From positions 1-64,000 of the forward strand of contig CAVSID010000001.1 in NCBI GenBank assembly GCA_963727915.1: a DNA stretch of 64,000 nucleotides. The letters are read 5' to 3'. The position numbers were made by a program, and so were the translations under genes. Below the pieces are notes generated by a model. That model saw only the letters and a program-made list of their open reading frames with translations. It had not been told where the DNA came from and ran no database searches. The stretch comes from CAWAND01 sp963727915 (lineage in GTDB: Bacteria; Chloroflexota; Anaerolineae; Anaerolineales; E44-bin32). Shown piece by piece: positions 34,200 through 46,053 of this stretch; position 1 is the stretch's first letter, and the number at the start of each line of letters is the position of its first letter.

Positions 34200-36823
34200 A
34201 ATTCCCCGCCTCGGCCAGGAGTGCGTTCAGTACGTCTTGCTCGTCGGCCTCGCTCCTGATGGCGCCGTCCAACCATCCGGCCCGGAGCGCCTGCAGGATG
34301 TCTGCGTAGGCCGGGCCTGGGGGCAAACCCGCCTGGCGCAGAAGGTGACCGTCGGTCCTCGGCCGAACGTGCCGCCATTCGGCCAGGAACCGCTCCACCC
34401 CATGCCGAACCCAAGGCCTGTCGATCGCCGCCAGCCAGACCGTGATCAGCGAGGCCTCAGGGATATCATCGAGGGCAGCCGTTGTCTCGCTCGGCGCTGC
34501 CTGCTCACCAAGCGCGGCCAGCTTACGGTCCGCCAGGATGGATTCCTGCACCTGCCGCGCCATCCACCCCGGCGCATCGAGTCGTTCCAGGGCCCCCGCC
34601 GCCTGGTCTGCAGTCAATTGGTAGAGCCAGAGCGCATAATACTGGGTCTCGAAATCGAGCTGATCCGCAAGGCCCCACGCCTCCGGACATTGGAAGGCCC
34701 GAAGCTGTGCCCAGCGCTCTTCGATATCCGTCCCCCAAGCCAGCGAGGGATGAATGGCACCCAGCACACCCAAGGCATCCAGCTGCCGCATGATGGCGTT
34801 TCGCTCTGTCTCGGCGAAGATCAGGCCCAACTCACTGCGGATGCGGTCCCCACTCACGCGATCCAACAAAGGCGTGGCGTCCTTGAGAAGTTCGAGCGTC
34901 CGATCCTCGATGCGGAAACCAAGCCGCTGCTCCAGGCGCACCGCTCGCAGCATACGCGTCGGATCATCCACGAAGCTCAACGAATGCATGACCCTGATGA
35001 GGCCATTCTTGAGATCCAAACCACCGCCCCAGTAGTCTTGAAGTTGTCCATAATGGCCGCCGTCAAGCCGCAGGGCGAGGGTGTTGATGGTGAAATCCCG
35101 GCGGTGCAAATCTAGCTTGATGCTGCCGCGTGCCACCCGAGGAAGGGCGGTCGGATGGGGGTAGAACTCGGTGCGTGCGCCGACAAGATCCAGACTCTCG
35201 GGAAGATCCAAGGCCGAGCCTTCACCCTGGCCAAGGGCCCCCGCGAGGGCCGGATTCTCACGATCGATGACCCATTTTGCCGTCCCGAAGCGGCGATGAC
35301 TGCTGACACGCCCGCCGTAGAGATTGGCCAGCGAGGCACCCAATGCAATGGCATCGCCCTCAACGACAAGGTCGAAATCCACACTGGGCACGTTCAACAA
35401 CAGGTCGCGGACGAAGCCGCCAACAATGTAGAGAGCGATCTGGCTGACCTCAGCCTGCGCCGCCACAAGTTTGAGCAGTGCCAGGCGACCGGGGGAAAGG
35501 GCCGCCGCCAAACGGGCCGCCAGATTCGGCGGACCCGCCTCTGCCAGGTCAGCGGCCAACGTGGCCAGCAGATCAGTTCGAAGTCACGATACCCACCACC
35601 TCACCGCTTTCAGGATCGATGACAGGCACCTGGCCCCAGTCGTGGCGGATCATCGTCCGCTGGAGCTGCTCAATCGAATCGTCCGGCCCCACGAACACCT
35701 CACCTGCATCCATCACCGACGACACGGGCCGTCCTCGCAGCTTGTGCGCCAACGCCCGATCGACCGCCCGCCGGGTGAGCAGCCCGACGACCTTGCCACG
35801 CTCAACCACCGGATACCCTTCGTGGCCGAAACGCTGCATCTTTTCTGCGGCCGCCTCAATCAGTGTATCCGGGGTGAGCAGTTGCGGGCCGCGCGACATG
35901 ATCTCGCCCACCGTCTTGGGCGGGATCACCAGGGATGGAAGCAGCTCGAGCAACTTCTGGCGCATCGCCTCCAGATCCTTGTCACGGATCAAAGCGGCTG
36001 CGGCGCGTTCGTGTCCGCCGCCGCCGAAATGCTCGGCGATCTTGGCCACGTTCACGGCATCCGACGTCGATCGGGCCACGAGCTGAATGTGGCTGTCTAG
36101 GGCCACCAAGACGAAGAGGCCAGCGGGATCAAAGAGATCCCTGAGCTTGTGGGCCAGGGTGGAGATCTCATCAACCATGCCTTCGGCGCGGGCCGCTGCC
36201 AGGACCACCGTTACGCCGCGGAAGGTGTGGGTTTCAGCTGATTCTAGCAACCGCTCATAGAGTGCGCGCTGCTCGCTGGACAGGGGATGGTTGAGGAAAT
36301 CTGACGCCAGGTCGAGATTGGCACCCACTTCCAGCAGCCAAGCGCTGGCCGCCAGATCCCTGGGGGTGGTGATGGTGTAGGAGAGTGATCCCGTGTCCTC
36401 GTAGATACCCAACAGGAGCATCGTGGCCGTCACCCAATCCAGGTCGATACCGGCATCGCGCAGGGCTTCGACCAGAAGCGTGGCGCTGGCGCCGACCGCT
36501 TCGATGCGGGTCTTCCACACCGGATTGATGGACTCGTCCAGTCGGTGATGGTCGATAACGTCGACCGACGCTCCGTCTTTTAGCCCCTTGAGGGAGGCCA
36601 GGTTCTGGGTGTCGACCAGGGTGACGCGGTCGATTTCTCCGGCCGGCAGATCGCCGAATTCGACAAAGGGCAGCTTCTCACCGTAGAGGGTGAGGTAAGC
36701 GCGAACGTTGCGGTTGATACGTCGTGGGAGAACAGGCACGGCCTGCGGATGCAGCAGAGAAGCCCCCAGCGAGGCGCCCAGGGCATCGAAATCTGCCTGC
36801 TCATGGGTGAGGATGAGATGCAT
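34192..36823 (-). CDS. cca: DHH-CBS-CBS-tRNA nucleotidyltransferase fusion (one frameshift)
   Basis: Two adjacent frames belong to one protein of about 877 aa. The N-terminal part has a DHH domain (THEQADFDALGASLGAS, VIDHHRLDES, HFGGGGHERAAAA) and two CBS domains. The C-terminal part is a class II tRNA nucleotidyltransferase/poly(A) polymerase: YIVGGFVRDLLL, DFDLVVEG, RRDFTINTLAL and RMLRAVRLEQRLGFRI. At about 35578, reading TT as T gives GIVTRTDLLATLAADL, which joins CBS to the polymerase without a break. Such fusions act as A-adding enzymes in some bacteria. I chose ATG 36823 (MHLILTHEQADF). Confidence 0.85.
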
Positions 36824-36968
36824 CGCTGAGTTTCGCCTTTCCAAGGCGCCCCGGCAGAGAAGGTTCGGCCCATCCGGCTTAGGGCACACCGGACGAGGTC
36901 CAGTGCCTCGGGATTATACATCCGGGGGGTTCGGCCGCTGGCCGCCGGCTTGCTACCCTGCAATCCCT

Positions 36969-38381
36969 TCAGGAAGCGGCGTGGGGGAGGATCAGGGCGC
37001 CGTGTCCCGGGCTCAGGTTGATCGATAGCTGACCGTCGTGCACCGTCCACTGACTGTCGTCCACGGCGTTGGCGACGGGCTGGCCATCGGACCATCCCAG
37101 CTCCTCAACGCCGATCAACAGGGGTTTCTCATCGGGTGAGACGTTCATCGCCAGAAGGGCACTTGATTCTCCCAGGTTCCGGGCGAATGCCATTGTCCCG
37201 GCTTCCTCGTCCAGCATGATACGGCGGAAGTCGCCACGGCGGAGCACCGGCCAATTCTTGCGGGTGGCAATCAAACGACGCACAAACGAGCGGAGGTCGG
37301 CGTCCCACGCGCCTTCGTTCCAGTCAAAGGCCCGCCGCGAGTCGGGATCCTTGCCCCCCTCCAGTCCAATCTCGTCACCGTAGTAGATGGCCGGCGCACC
37401 CGGATAGAACATCTGAAAGAGGAAAGCCAGGCGCACGCGATCATCCCGGCCTCCCATGACCGTGCGAATCCGCTGTGTGTCATGTGAGCCGAGCGGCACG
37501 TAGTGAGCGAAGGCGTATTCCCGCCCGTAGTACGCCAGCAGGCCCTCAACGGTTTCGGCGAACTTGCCCAGCTGCGGCTCTTTGGCGGTTAGCAGCTCGA
37601 CTAGCTCGTTGCGGATCGGGTAGTGCATCAGGCCGTCAAAATGCTCCGGGCCGACCCAGTGGGAATCGGCTTCCCAGATTTCGCCGACGATATAGGCATC
37701 TGGATTGGCCCCCTTGACCACCTGCCGAAACTCGGCCCAGAAGGAATCATCATCGATCTCATTGGGTACATCCAGGCGCCAACCATCGGCACCTTGTTCG
37801 ATCCAATAGCGGCCGACCTCTAGCAGATAGCTGCGGACTTCCGGGTTGAAGTGATTGAACTTTGGCAGACTCTTGAAGTCCCACCAGGCCTGGTAGTGCT
37901 TCGCCTCGCCCTCGCTGTAGGCATCCACCGGGAATTTCTTGACGTGGAACCATTCCTTGTAGGGCGAGTGGGACCCGTTCTCAAGCAGGTCGTTGAAGGC
38001 GAAGAAGCCGCGACCGCAGTGGTTGAAAACCCCATCCAGGATCACACGGACTTCGTTGTGGTGGGCCTCATCGATCAGAGCGCGGAAATCTTCCATCGTA
38101 CCCAGCTTGGGATCGATGGCGAAGTAGTTGGTGGTGTTGTAGCGATGGTTAGAGGTCGCCTGGAAGATGGGGTTGAGATAGATTGCGGTGATGCCCAGGT
38201 CGAGCAAGTAGTCGAAGCGCTGGATGATGCCGCGCAGGTCTCCGCCCTGAAAATCCCAGACCGTGGGTGCCGCCCCCCATGCCTGGACATTAGGTGGGTC
38301 ATTGGTCAAGTCCCCGTTGGCGAAGCGATCGGGGAAGATCTGATAGAAGATGGAATCTTGAACCCAGTAAGGTGTGCTCAT
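36969..38381 (-). CDS. GH13 alpha-glucosidic hydrolase (maltodextrin hydrolase/neopullulanase type)
   Basis: The four GH13 regions are present: DGVFNHCG, GWRLDVPNE (nucleophile Asp), VGEIWE (acid/base Glu) and LGSHDTQRI. The N-terminus MSTPYWVQDSIFYQIFPDRF has no signal peptide, so the enzyme is cytoplasmic and would cut imported maltodextrins. There is no extra N-terminal domain of the kind found in cyclomaltodextrinases. The frame is intact, 470 aa. It follows the second binding protein by about 50 nt, the end of the maltodextrin gene run. Confidence 0.9.
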   Translation of the reverse strand: MSTPYWVQDSIFYQIFPDRFANGDLTNDPPNVQAWGAAPTVWDFQGGDLRGIIQRFDYLLDLGITAIYLNPIFQATSNHRYNTTNYFAIDPKLGTMEDFRALIDEAHHNEVRVILDGVFNHCGRGFFAFNDLLENGSHSPYKEWFHVKKFPVDAYSEGEAKHYQAWWDFKSLPKFNHFNPEVRSYLLEVGRYWIEQGADGWRLDVPNEIDDDSFWAEFRQVVKGANPDAYIVGEIWEADSHWVGPEHFDGLMHYPIRNELVELLTAKEPQLGKFAETVEGLLAYYGREYAFAHYVPLGSHDTQRIRTVMGGRDDRVRLAFLFQMFYPGAPAIYYGDEIGLEGGKDPDSRRAFDWNEGAWDADLRSFVRRLIATRKNWPVLRRGDFRRIMLDEEAGTMAFARNLGESSALLAMNVSPDEKPLLIGVEELGWSDGQPVANAVDDSQWTVHDGQLSINLSPGHGALILPHAAS

Positions 38382-38433
38382 GGTCTCCACTTAGCGCAGA
38401 TAGCTGCGTTTCACTCTTTAACCAACCCGGTTC

Positions 38434-39852
38434 TTACGGTCCAGAAGCTGTTGGCGTGACCGGAGGCGTCGATGTGGGCGACGGCGGAAGCAGCGTCCCA
38501 GTCGCCGTGGGGATCTCCGTATTTGTGGTGGTGGGCGCCAGCGAGGGGGTGATGCTGGGCGTCGCTGTCGCCGGGTTGGCCTTCTCGATCTCCTGCAGAG
38601 TCAGCATGGTAGCCAGCCGAATGTCACCGGATTGCCCCACAACAAGCCTTAGAGCTGTTTCCAGCGGCACACTCAAGCGATTGAGGTCGCCCGGAAACGG
38701 ACGCGGCAGACCGGTCTCCAGAACCCCGCGGGCCTGAGCCAACAGAGGATCTGCCAGGCCCGCCCCAACCACGGAAGGCACGCGGCGTGCCCCTTCGACG
38801 TCGTCCATGGCGGCTTGCGTCTCGGGAGCCAGAAGATACGCCAAAAAGGCCCAAGACGCCTCCAGATTGACATTGCTGCTGCTCGCCGAGAGGTAGGCGT
38901 TTTCGCTCCAAACATACCCGTTGAGATGCCCGCCGGTCGCCTCGTCGACGGGCCAGGCGTCAATGGCCAACGTGCCGGGTCCCAGGGCGCCCGCCAACTC
39001 ATCCATTTGTGAACTTGTGTCAATCAACCAGGCCGACTTGCCGTCCATGAACTGCGCTCGATCCTGATCGCTGTTGAAGACAGGCTTACCGGCCTGTCCG
39101 AGGCGCTGCATCAAGCCCAACCAACACTCCCCCGCCGCTTCGTCAAAGGGAAGAACTGCGCGGGTGTCGAGGGTGGCCCCACACGCCATGAGTTGGGGAG
39201 CGCTGAAGATGAACCCAAAATCCAGGGAGGCGCCGAAGCCTTTAGCCGCTTTCAACGCCCTGGCCACTTGGATCAGCTGATCTACATTGTCGGCGGGATC
39301 CGGGGCCAGACTGGTGTTTCGGTAAAGTACGTAGCCTTCGAGCGTGAGGGGAAGGCCCAGCACTCGGGAACCTTCTGCCGCTTGATCCCAAACGACCGGC
39401 TGGATGCTGCTCTGTTGGCCCGGGAGAAGATAGGAAGCCAGATCCCGGGTCCAGCCTTGGTCGGCAAACGCTCGCCCCCATATTGAGGGGCCGATCAGGA
39501 CACTTGGTCCTTGGTGTGCTGCAGCGGCGGCCTCAAAGGCCGGCCGAAGCTGATCGGTCGGAAAGTAGCTGATATCAAACACAACCTGCGGATGGCGCGC
39601 CCTGAATCCGGCGATGGCATCGATCAGAGCCTGCATACGTGGGGGATCCCAGTCCACCCACAGTGTCACCTGGCCCTTGAGCGGCGGCACGCTGCTGGTG
39701 GATGTGGGGCTGGGCGGGCTGGTCGTCGGAGGCGGTGGGCTGATGACCGGCGAGCTCGGAACGGCCGTGGGGAGGCTGGCCGGGCCGCCGCAACCGGCGG
39801 CCATTCCAACCGCCAGGGCCCATGCCATACCCGCCCTTTTCGAGCACCTCAT
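38434..39852 (-). CDS. Extracellular sugar-binding lipoprotein with Thr/Pro-rich C-terminal tail
   Basis: A family 1 extracellular solute-binding protein, about 472 aa from ATG 39852 (MRCSKRAGMAWALAVGMAAGC, lipobox AAGC). After a Pro/Ser/Thr linker it shows VTLWVDWDPPRMQALIDAIA and LGLPLTLEGYVLYRNTS, close to maltose-binding proteins. Unusually a Thr/Pro-rich tail of about 45 residues follows the folded domain (ends in PPVTPTASGP). It lies between GH57 and GH13 rather than next to permeases. Upstream starts at 39942 or 39882 are possible but precede the signal peptide. Confidence 0.83.
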   Translation of the reverse strand: MRCSKRAGMAWALAVGMAAGCGGPASLPTAVPSSPVISPPPPTTSPPSPTSTSSVPPLKGQVTLWVDWDPPRMQALIDAIAGFRARHPQVVFDISYFPTDQLRPAFEAAAAAHQGPSVLIGPSIWGRAFADQGWTRDLASYLLPGQQSSIQPVVWDQAAEGSRVLGLPLTLEGYVLYRNTSLAPDPADNVDQLIQVARALKAAKGFGASLDFGFIFSAPQLMACGATLDTRAVLPFDEAAGECWLGLMQRLGQAGKPVFNSDQDRAQFMDGKSAWLIDTSSQMDELAGALGPGTLAIDAWPVDEATGGHLNGYVWSENAYLSASSSNVNLEASWAFLAYLLAPETQAAMDDVEGARRVPSVVGAGLADPLLAQARGVLETGLPRPFPGDLNRLSVPLETALRLVVGQSGDIRLATMLTLQEIEKANPATATPSITPSLAPTTTNTEIPTATGTLLPPSPTSTPPVTPTASGP

Positions 39853-39963
39853 CGGCGCGTGGAGCCTCCCACCGGGGTCCATCCTCGTTGTTCCCGTCTG
39901 AGCTTGGCAGTTTACCACACGGGCCCCGGGGGGGAAGTTCATCCTCCCAGAGATGCGGATTGA

Positions 39964-39981
39964 TTGTGAACTTCTTCACAA
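39964..39981. promoter_or_regulatory. Rex/CRP-like palindrome, site 5
   Basis: TTGTGAA-CTTC-TTCACAA, a perfect match to the 18-bp Rex operator consensus. It lies between the GH57 gene (ends 40001) and the second binding-protein gene (starts 39852), in the upstream region of the latter. Confidence 0.7.
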
Positions 39982-40000
39982 GTCGCGAAGTAGGTGGAGT

Positions 40001-43000
40001 TTAGGGCACAATGACGTGCAGCTGGGCGAAGTCGTCGGATCCCAATTCGCCGACGGCGGCGTTGCTGGGGGGATAGATGGAGAGCAGCGTCTCTTGGCTC
40101 GGAGACGCATCAGACGGCCAGCCGAGGTCGACAATCCGCGTGTGATTGGTATCGGCCGGCGCGCCGCCCAACCGCCATTGCGAGGCCCTCGGACTCGACA
40201 TCGCGCACACGCCTCACGCCGGGGGATGGATAGCCCTCCTGACTCAGCAGCACACCCAAATAGCCGAAGGCTGTCGGATCCATGGCCCAATCCGAGCCAT
40301 CTCGGGCCCCCAGAGCCTCCACGGCGCCGGCCTTGACTCTGAGCGTCACGCTCCCCTTGGGATCGACGATCACCCGCACCAAGTCACCGCTCAGCTCCTG
40401 AGTTGCACCGTCGGAGGCAGACGTGAAGACGCGCTGATTCCAACCCTCAACCCACACGGCCATGTCCCAACCTTCGCCCTCGGCGAGCGAGGCGTTGCGG
40501 CCTTCCAGCAGGCTCCGCGCACCTGTGCCGGCACCGGGATCGAAATCGACATAGACGTCGAAGGTTTGGACCGAAAGCTGGATACCGGAGTCCCACGGAT
40601 TGGGAACCGGTCCGAAGAGATCGAAGCGAAACACAAATTCGCCGCCATCGACGCCAACGCTGAAGGTCTTGATGTCAAACACGCCCGGCTCGAAGACAGG
40701 GTCTGTCGGGTATGTGTAAGTCCCCGGACCATGATCGTCGCCTCGGGGGTCGTCGACCGTCAGGAGGTAGGTCACCTGGCTTAGGTCCGGCAATATGAGC
40801 CGCGCTGGCCCGCCACCCGGTGCCACTTGAGCATCCATCCCGTCGGGAGCACTCGACGGCCTCCAAACAGCGCGCAGGTTGATCAACTCCCCGGGAACGG
40901 GCTTGCCGATGAGGTCAAACGGGATGGCGAGCTCAAGGTTGGATCCGCCGATCACCGCCCGAACACCCTCCGCTGGCCGTTCTTCGGACCAGCCGCCAGC
41001 CGGGGCGGCTCCGCTGATCCCCACATCCGAGACCGTCCCGCCGGAGACCACCACCCGGAAACTCATCCCAGCGCCGAATCCGAGCAACGTGCCATGTGAG
41101 CGGGAGAGGGCCGTCCCTTCCGGTTGGTCCTCGCGGGAGATGTAGACTTCAAGGTTCCCGTCGCCGACACGGTCCCAGCCGGACGCAGCATCCATTCTCA
41201 GGTAGAGGGCTGTCTTGTCATAGCCGGTATAAAAGGTCGAGAGAGGGTTGTCGGAAGGGTCTTGATCGACGGCTGAGAGATCGTACCGGCCGGCCCCTGA
41301 CCATTCGCCTTCGGACTCCTTTCCATCGATTTCTGGCGTAATTGCCCCCTCCGGCTCGCGGTCGGCGACGGCCGGTCTGTCGGGGATAATGGGAACGCTG
41401 ACGAATTCAGGCACCGGCTCGCCTAGGGCTTCGTAGACCCCGGCAAGCAAGGCTCGAAAGGCCTCGTCAAAGTAGCGATCATCGCCCAAATCCTGGTCGC
41501 TCCCATACCACCAGAACCAATCCGACCCTTCCGCCAGGTACATGCTGTCCAGCGCCTGAGCCAATGCCTGCGGGTCGGCGGTCTTCTTGCCGGTCATGTC
41601 ATAGGCCGACAGCATCTTCCGCGTCCTGCCCAGCGCGTTCCAGGCACTGTTCTCTTCCGGCTCGCCGATCCAAGTGCTGTAGTCGCTGCTGAACCACGCT
41701 CCCGGCCAGAGACTGTCAAGCGACCGTTGGTCGGGGAAGAGGTTGAGGTAGTCGCTGGGCGTGATCGTCCGGACGGTCTGGCTCTGGCTGAGATCACGGT
41801 AGAGGGCGTTCAGAAACTCGATCCCGTCGTTGTCGTAGTTCTCCCAGGCGTTCTCCCCGTCCAAGATGACGCTCACCAGGTGTGGCCCCTGGGCGCCTTC
41901 GCCTTTGAGCTCGGTTCGAATGGCCTCCAGCCTGTCCATGAAATCTGCGGCAGCTGTTTCACCGGGGTCGCCGGAGTACTCGAAGCCGAGCATGTCGCTC
42001 AGACGCCCGTCCCGAAACACCACAGCCACTTTCGGACCATCCCGAAATTGGACGTAATAGGGACGATAGAGGGCATCCGCTTCCTGGACCACATCCTGGT
42101 CGTCGCGCGCAAAGCCGCTCATCCCCAGGCTGCGTGCCAGCACGGGCTCACCAGAAGCCATCCAGGTAAATCCGGCGTCGGCCACGAACTTGACAATTTC
42201 ATCGGCCACCGCCCCCTCCGCCGGCCACATGCCGCGTGGCGGACGGCCAAAATGGTCTTGGTACACTTCGACGGCCTTGCCCACCTGGGCAATGGCATCG
42301 TTGGGGTAGGAGAAACGCTCAGGAAGTTCGGCGCTCGGATCGCCCACGGCTGCCAGGTCCGTGGCGTACAGCAGCGGCAGAATCGGGTGCGTATACGGTG
42401 TGACAATCACCTCGATCTGCCCAGCATCCTGGAGCTTTTTGTGCAGGGGGATGACCTGGGCAACAATCCGATCAACCTGCTCGAAGACGATCCCTTTGTC
42501 AAACTCGGCGAAGCCTTCCCCCTTGGCAACCAGCGCACTCAGGGGAGGTTCGGCGAGAAAGCCCGGATCGAACCAAGCAAGATTCCACCATACCTGGAGG
42601 TCGCGGTAGTCCTGGACGGTGAAGCGTTGCATGGCGCTGTCGATGGCGTCCGGATCGGCGCTGGGACCACGCAGATCAAGGAGCGCTTGATAGCGAGGGT
42701 AGCGGGCGATGACGTGATCCCAGTTGGCGTCGAAGAAACGCTCCAGCAGAAAGCGCTCCTGATCCTGGTTGAGCTGATCGGCCGGGACCTCGGATATAAC
42801 CCGGTAGGCGTCCTTAGCGCCGGCAGCCAGGTCATCGAGCTGACGGATGAGGACCGGGGTCAGATTGAAAGTGACATGCACGTCCGGATAGTTAGCCACC
42901 GTGGCGGCCATGTCATAGTAGTCCTTGGTGGCGTGGGCCCGGGCCCACGGGCGCGTGTAGACGCCAGCGTCATCCTTGTAGTAGAGAGGTTGATGCTGAT

Positions 43001-43136
43001 GCCAGACAAGGTTGAGGTAGAGCACATCATCAGTCGGTGTAACGGGCGGCGTCGGGGCGAACGGCAGCTTGAGCGCGCAGGCTGCGCTCAGAACAAGCAC
43101 CACCAGGACACCCGCCAGATGCATACCCGACCTCAT
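40001..43136 (-). CDS. GH57 amylopullulanase-like lipoprotein with C-terminal glucodextranase-type domains (one frameshift)
   Basis: After a lipobox (LVVLVLSAAC) comes a GH57 catalytic domain: NLVWHQHQPLYY, the nucleophile region MWPAEGAVADE and the acid/base region VILDGENAWENY. The next 200 residues are a carbohydrate-binding beta domain, then a glucodextranase C-type domain (VDDPRGDDHGPGTYTYP, FDVYVDFDPGAG). Length about 1045 aa. A shift near 40180 changes the last 70 residues to end LGSDDFAQLHVIVP at 40001. The start is uncertain; ATG 43136 (MRSGMHLAGVLVVLVL) gives a clean signal peptide. It would trim extracellular alpha-glucans for import. Confidence 0.88.
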
Positions 43137-43203
43137 ACTTCGCTTGGCCCTCAACCTGGGGGACGCTGGCCCGAGCAAGGCCATCACCATCGTCCGTCCC
43201 AAC

Positions 43204-43924
43204 TCATTCTTCCCGAGACCCAATTGGCGCATCCGGGTCAGGCAAATCTTGCACTACGGCCACGGTCTCGCATGCCAGCAGGGCGACCAGCGCAGCGCCA
43301 AACAACAAACCCAGAGGCACGATGATCAGAACTCGCCGCCGCCAACAGCAGGGTCAGGAGGATGACGATGAATACATCGAATGGCCGAGCCGCGATCACA
43401 TTCGCCGCCTCGCGATGGGCCTGCCACAAGCCCGGCCAGGGCTCGCTCACCAGCGCTGGAAGGGTGAGCATCTGCCAGATCATCCACGCAGCTGTGGCGC
43501 TCAGGAAGAACGAACTGATGGCGGTACCTGTCGCCGTTTCCGTGAGCGGGGAGCTGGGACTGAGGTAGAAGCGTGCATTAGCCAACAAGACAGCCAGAAC
43601 GACCAAGTTGATCCCACCCCAGACCAGCGCCATCCTCCAGCGAGCCAGCCCAATGTGCAGGTAACTCCTCATCCCGGTTTGTCGACCGAGCACCAGCTTG
43701 AACACCGAATCGTAAAGCCCGATGGTCGCCAGGGGCCACGGGAGAAGGAAGATCAGCCCAATGATCTGGAGGGGCAGCTCCCGGCCAGCGGCGCCATAGG
43801 CCGTGACGATCCAACCAGGTGCCGAAGCAAGGAGCCAGACGAGGTTGAACGCGATCAAGGACAGACCTTCGCGCCGCAGGACCCGCCAGGAACGCAGAAG
43901 GATCTCTCCGAGCCATGTCCGCAT
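43204..43924 (-). CDS. DUF624/YesL-like membrane protein (one frameshift)
   Basis: A membrane protein of about 240 aa with five or six hydrophobic segments: IAFNLVWLLASAPGWIVTAY, IIGLIFLLPWPLATIGLY, WGGINLVVLAVLLANARFYL. The pattern and its place beside sugar permeases resemble the DUF624 (YesL) family of sugar-operon membrane proteins. A shift near 43335 gives the last helix (LGLLFGAALVALLACE) and a stop at 43204. Assignment to the family is from layout and partial similarity. Confidence 0.6.
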
Positions 43925-44021
43925 GCCAGCAGCCTCGCCCCGGCCCGCTTACCGGGGATTTTTCCAGCGCCAGATGTGCGCGTGCGGCCTGCCTGGAAAG
44001 AACATCCGTTGTTGGCCCGCG

Positions 44022-44940
44022 TCAGCCCTTGACGCCGCCGATGGTCAGGCCGGAGAGCAAGTACTTGGAAGAATACAGGAACAACAGAACCACGGGAATC
44101 GTAACCAGGATCGACCCAGCCGAGAACTGTCCCCACAGCGTGCGAAACTGCTGCTGCAGGGTCCGCAGACCCAGGGCCCAGGTCCAGATCAACTCAGCAT
44201 TGGCCAAAATCACGCGTGCGAACAGGTAGTCGTTCCAGGCGGCCGTGAAGTTGAACAGAAAGACGATGGCCAGCGAAGGTGTTGATAGCGGCAGGATGAC
44301 CCGGTAGAAGGCGCTCATTTGGCTTGCGCCATCGATCAGAGCGGCTTCTTCAAGCTCCCGAGGGATGGTGTCATAGTAGCCCTTCAGAACCCATATGCTA
44401 AATGGGATCGCCGTCACAGCGTAGGCGACGATCAACCCACGGTAGGTGGCAATCAGCCCAAACTGGACCGCCAAGATGTAGATCGGAACCATCAGCATGG
44501 AGGCCGGGATCATCTGTGTGGCCAATAGGAATATCAATCCGCCGTTCCGGCCAGGGAAGGTCCAGCGCGAAAAGGCATAGGCACCGATCGAGGCCATGAT
44601 CACGCCGATCACGGACGTCGTCACCGTGATGACAAGAGCGTTCCAGAGCCACAGCAGGAAATCTTGGTGTGTGATCAGGTCGATGTAGTTCTGCCATGTC
44701 CAATCCGGCGGAATGATTGCCAGGGATGTCGACAACAACCTGTCGCCGGGCCGAAGCGAGACGCTCAGGATCCTCAGGATCGGATACACCGTGATCACGC
44801 AGCACCCGATTAGGATGATGTGGATAACCAGGCGCTTGAACGGGCTGTCGCCTCGACCCGCCCGAAAGAAGCGAACTCAGGCGGCTTCGCTTGGCCGGTT
44901 TCATTGGAGCGGCAGTTGCGGCTTTCGCTGTCTCGGCCAT
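44022..44940 (-). CDS. malG: Sugar ABC transporter permease, MalG type (one frameshift)
   Basis: A MalG-like inner-membrane permease of about 305 aa. The EAA loop that docks the ATPase is RELEEAALIDGASQMSAFYR. Membrane segments include VITVTTSVIGVIMASIGAYAF and ILVTIPVVLLFLYSSKYLL; the C-terminus LLSGLTIGGVKG is typical of MalG. A shift near 44850 separates the N-terminal cytoplasmic part (from ATG 44940). It starts next to the malF stop. The ATPase (malK/msmX) is not in the window. Confidence 0.88.
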
Positions 44941-46006
44941 CTATCGCACCTCCTCCAAACCGCCCGCAAATCGGATGAAGACCACTGAGTAGAGCAGGAG
45001 GAACAGGAAGATCACGAAGGCGAAGGCCGCTGAAAAGCCGTATCGGTTGTACTCGAAAGCGGCACGGAACAGGGCCGTCACCAGGATGTCGCTCAATTCG
45101 AGTTCATTTTGGTTGATAAAGTACGGCACATTGAAGTTGTTAAAGGTCCAGATCGTGCCCAAAACGATCGCGGGGACCAGCACCGGCCGCATCAAAGGCA
45201 GCGTGATGTTCCTGAATTTCTGCAGCGCACCGGCGCCGTCCATATCGGCGGCCTCGTAGTACTCGTCGGAAATGCTCTGGAGCCCTCCCAAAATGACTAC
45301 CATCATGAACGGAATCCCCAACCAGACGTTGGTGATGAGCATGGCCACGAAATTGCCCACCGGATTGGATTTCCACTCGACGGCACCTAGGCCGATTCGC
45401 GTGAGCACAATGTTGATGTAGCCGTATTCGTAGTGAAACTCACCGCGCCAGGCCAGCACGGCGATGATTTGGGGGATGGCCCATGGGAGGATCAGCAGTG
45501 CCCGGTAAATTCCTCTGCCCCGCAGCGGCCGGTTGAGCAACAGGGCCAGCGCCATCCCGCCCGTCACATGCAGGGCCACGTTAGAAGACGTCCAAAGCAC
45601 CGTGCGGAAGAAGACCGGGAAGAAGTAGACCTGCTTCAGAACGGGCAGGCGGAACACGTCCGCGTAGTTCTTGACCAGGCAGTCTGTGAACCAATTTCCG
45701 ATGGTGGCTGGGTCCAAACCCTGGCAGACCAGCCACGTGTATTCTGCCTTGTCGCCGAAGTGACGCAGGCTCATATTGGTGAAAGACAAGTTCATTTCCC
45801 AAAGGAGGGGATAGATAATGAGGGCCACGATTCCGGCGGCCGCCGGAGCCAGCAACATGAAAGGCAACGTGTGGGGAACTCTTAAAGACCTTCGCCAAGA
45901 GGAGATAGGCGACGACTTCAATGACGACGGTCAGGAGGACGACAAAAAGCACCGTCCAGCCGGCTTCTTTGAGGCTGGGTAAGATCTGTCCAAGCAGATG
46001 CTGCAT
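44941..46006 (-). CDS. malF: Sugar ABC transporter permease, MalF type (one frameshift)
   Basis: An inner-membrane permease of about 354 aa. The EAA loop reads DEYYEAADMDGAGALQKFRN followed by ITLPLMRPVL. Hydrophobic segments include TLPFMLLAPAAAGIVALIIY and the last helix AFAFVIFLFLLLYSVVFI. A shift near 45885 joins an N-terminal helix region starting MQHLLGQILPSLKEAGWTV (ATG 46006). The extra N-terminal helices are as in proteobacterial MalF. Confidence 0.88.
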
Positions 46007-46053
46007 GGCCCTTCTCCCCGGCGAGTAGGGTACGCGTGAGGCAGTCTTGAAAG

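Noticed and set aside
41727..43325. A 532-codon open frame on the plus strand
   Set aside because: It is antisense to the GH57 gene, which has intact catalytic motifs.
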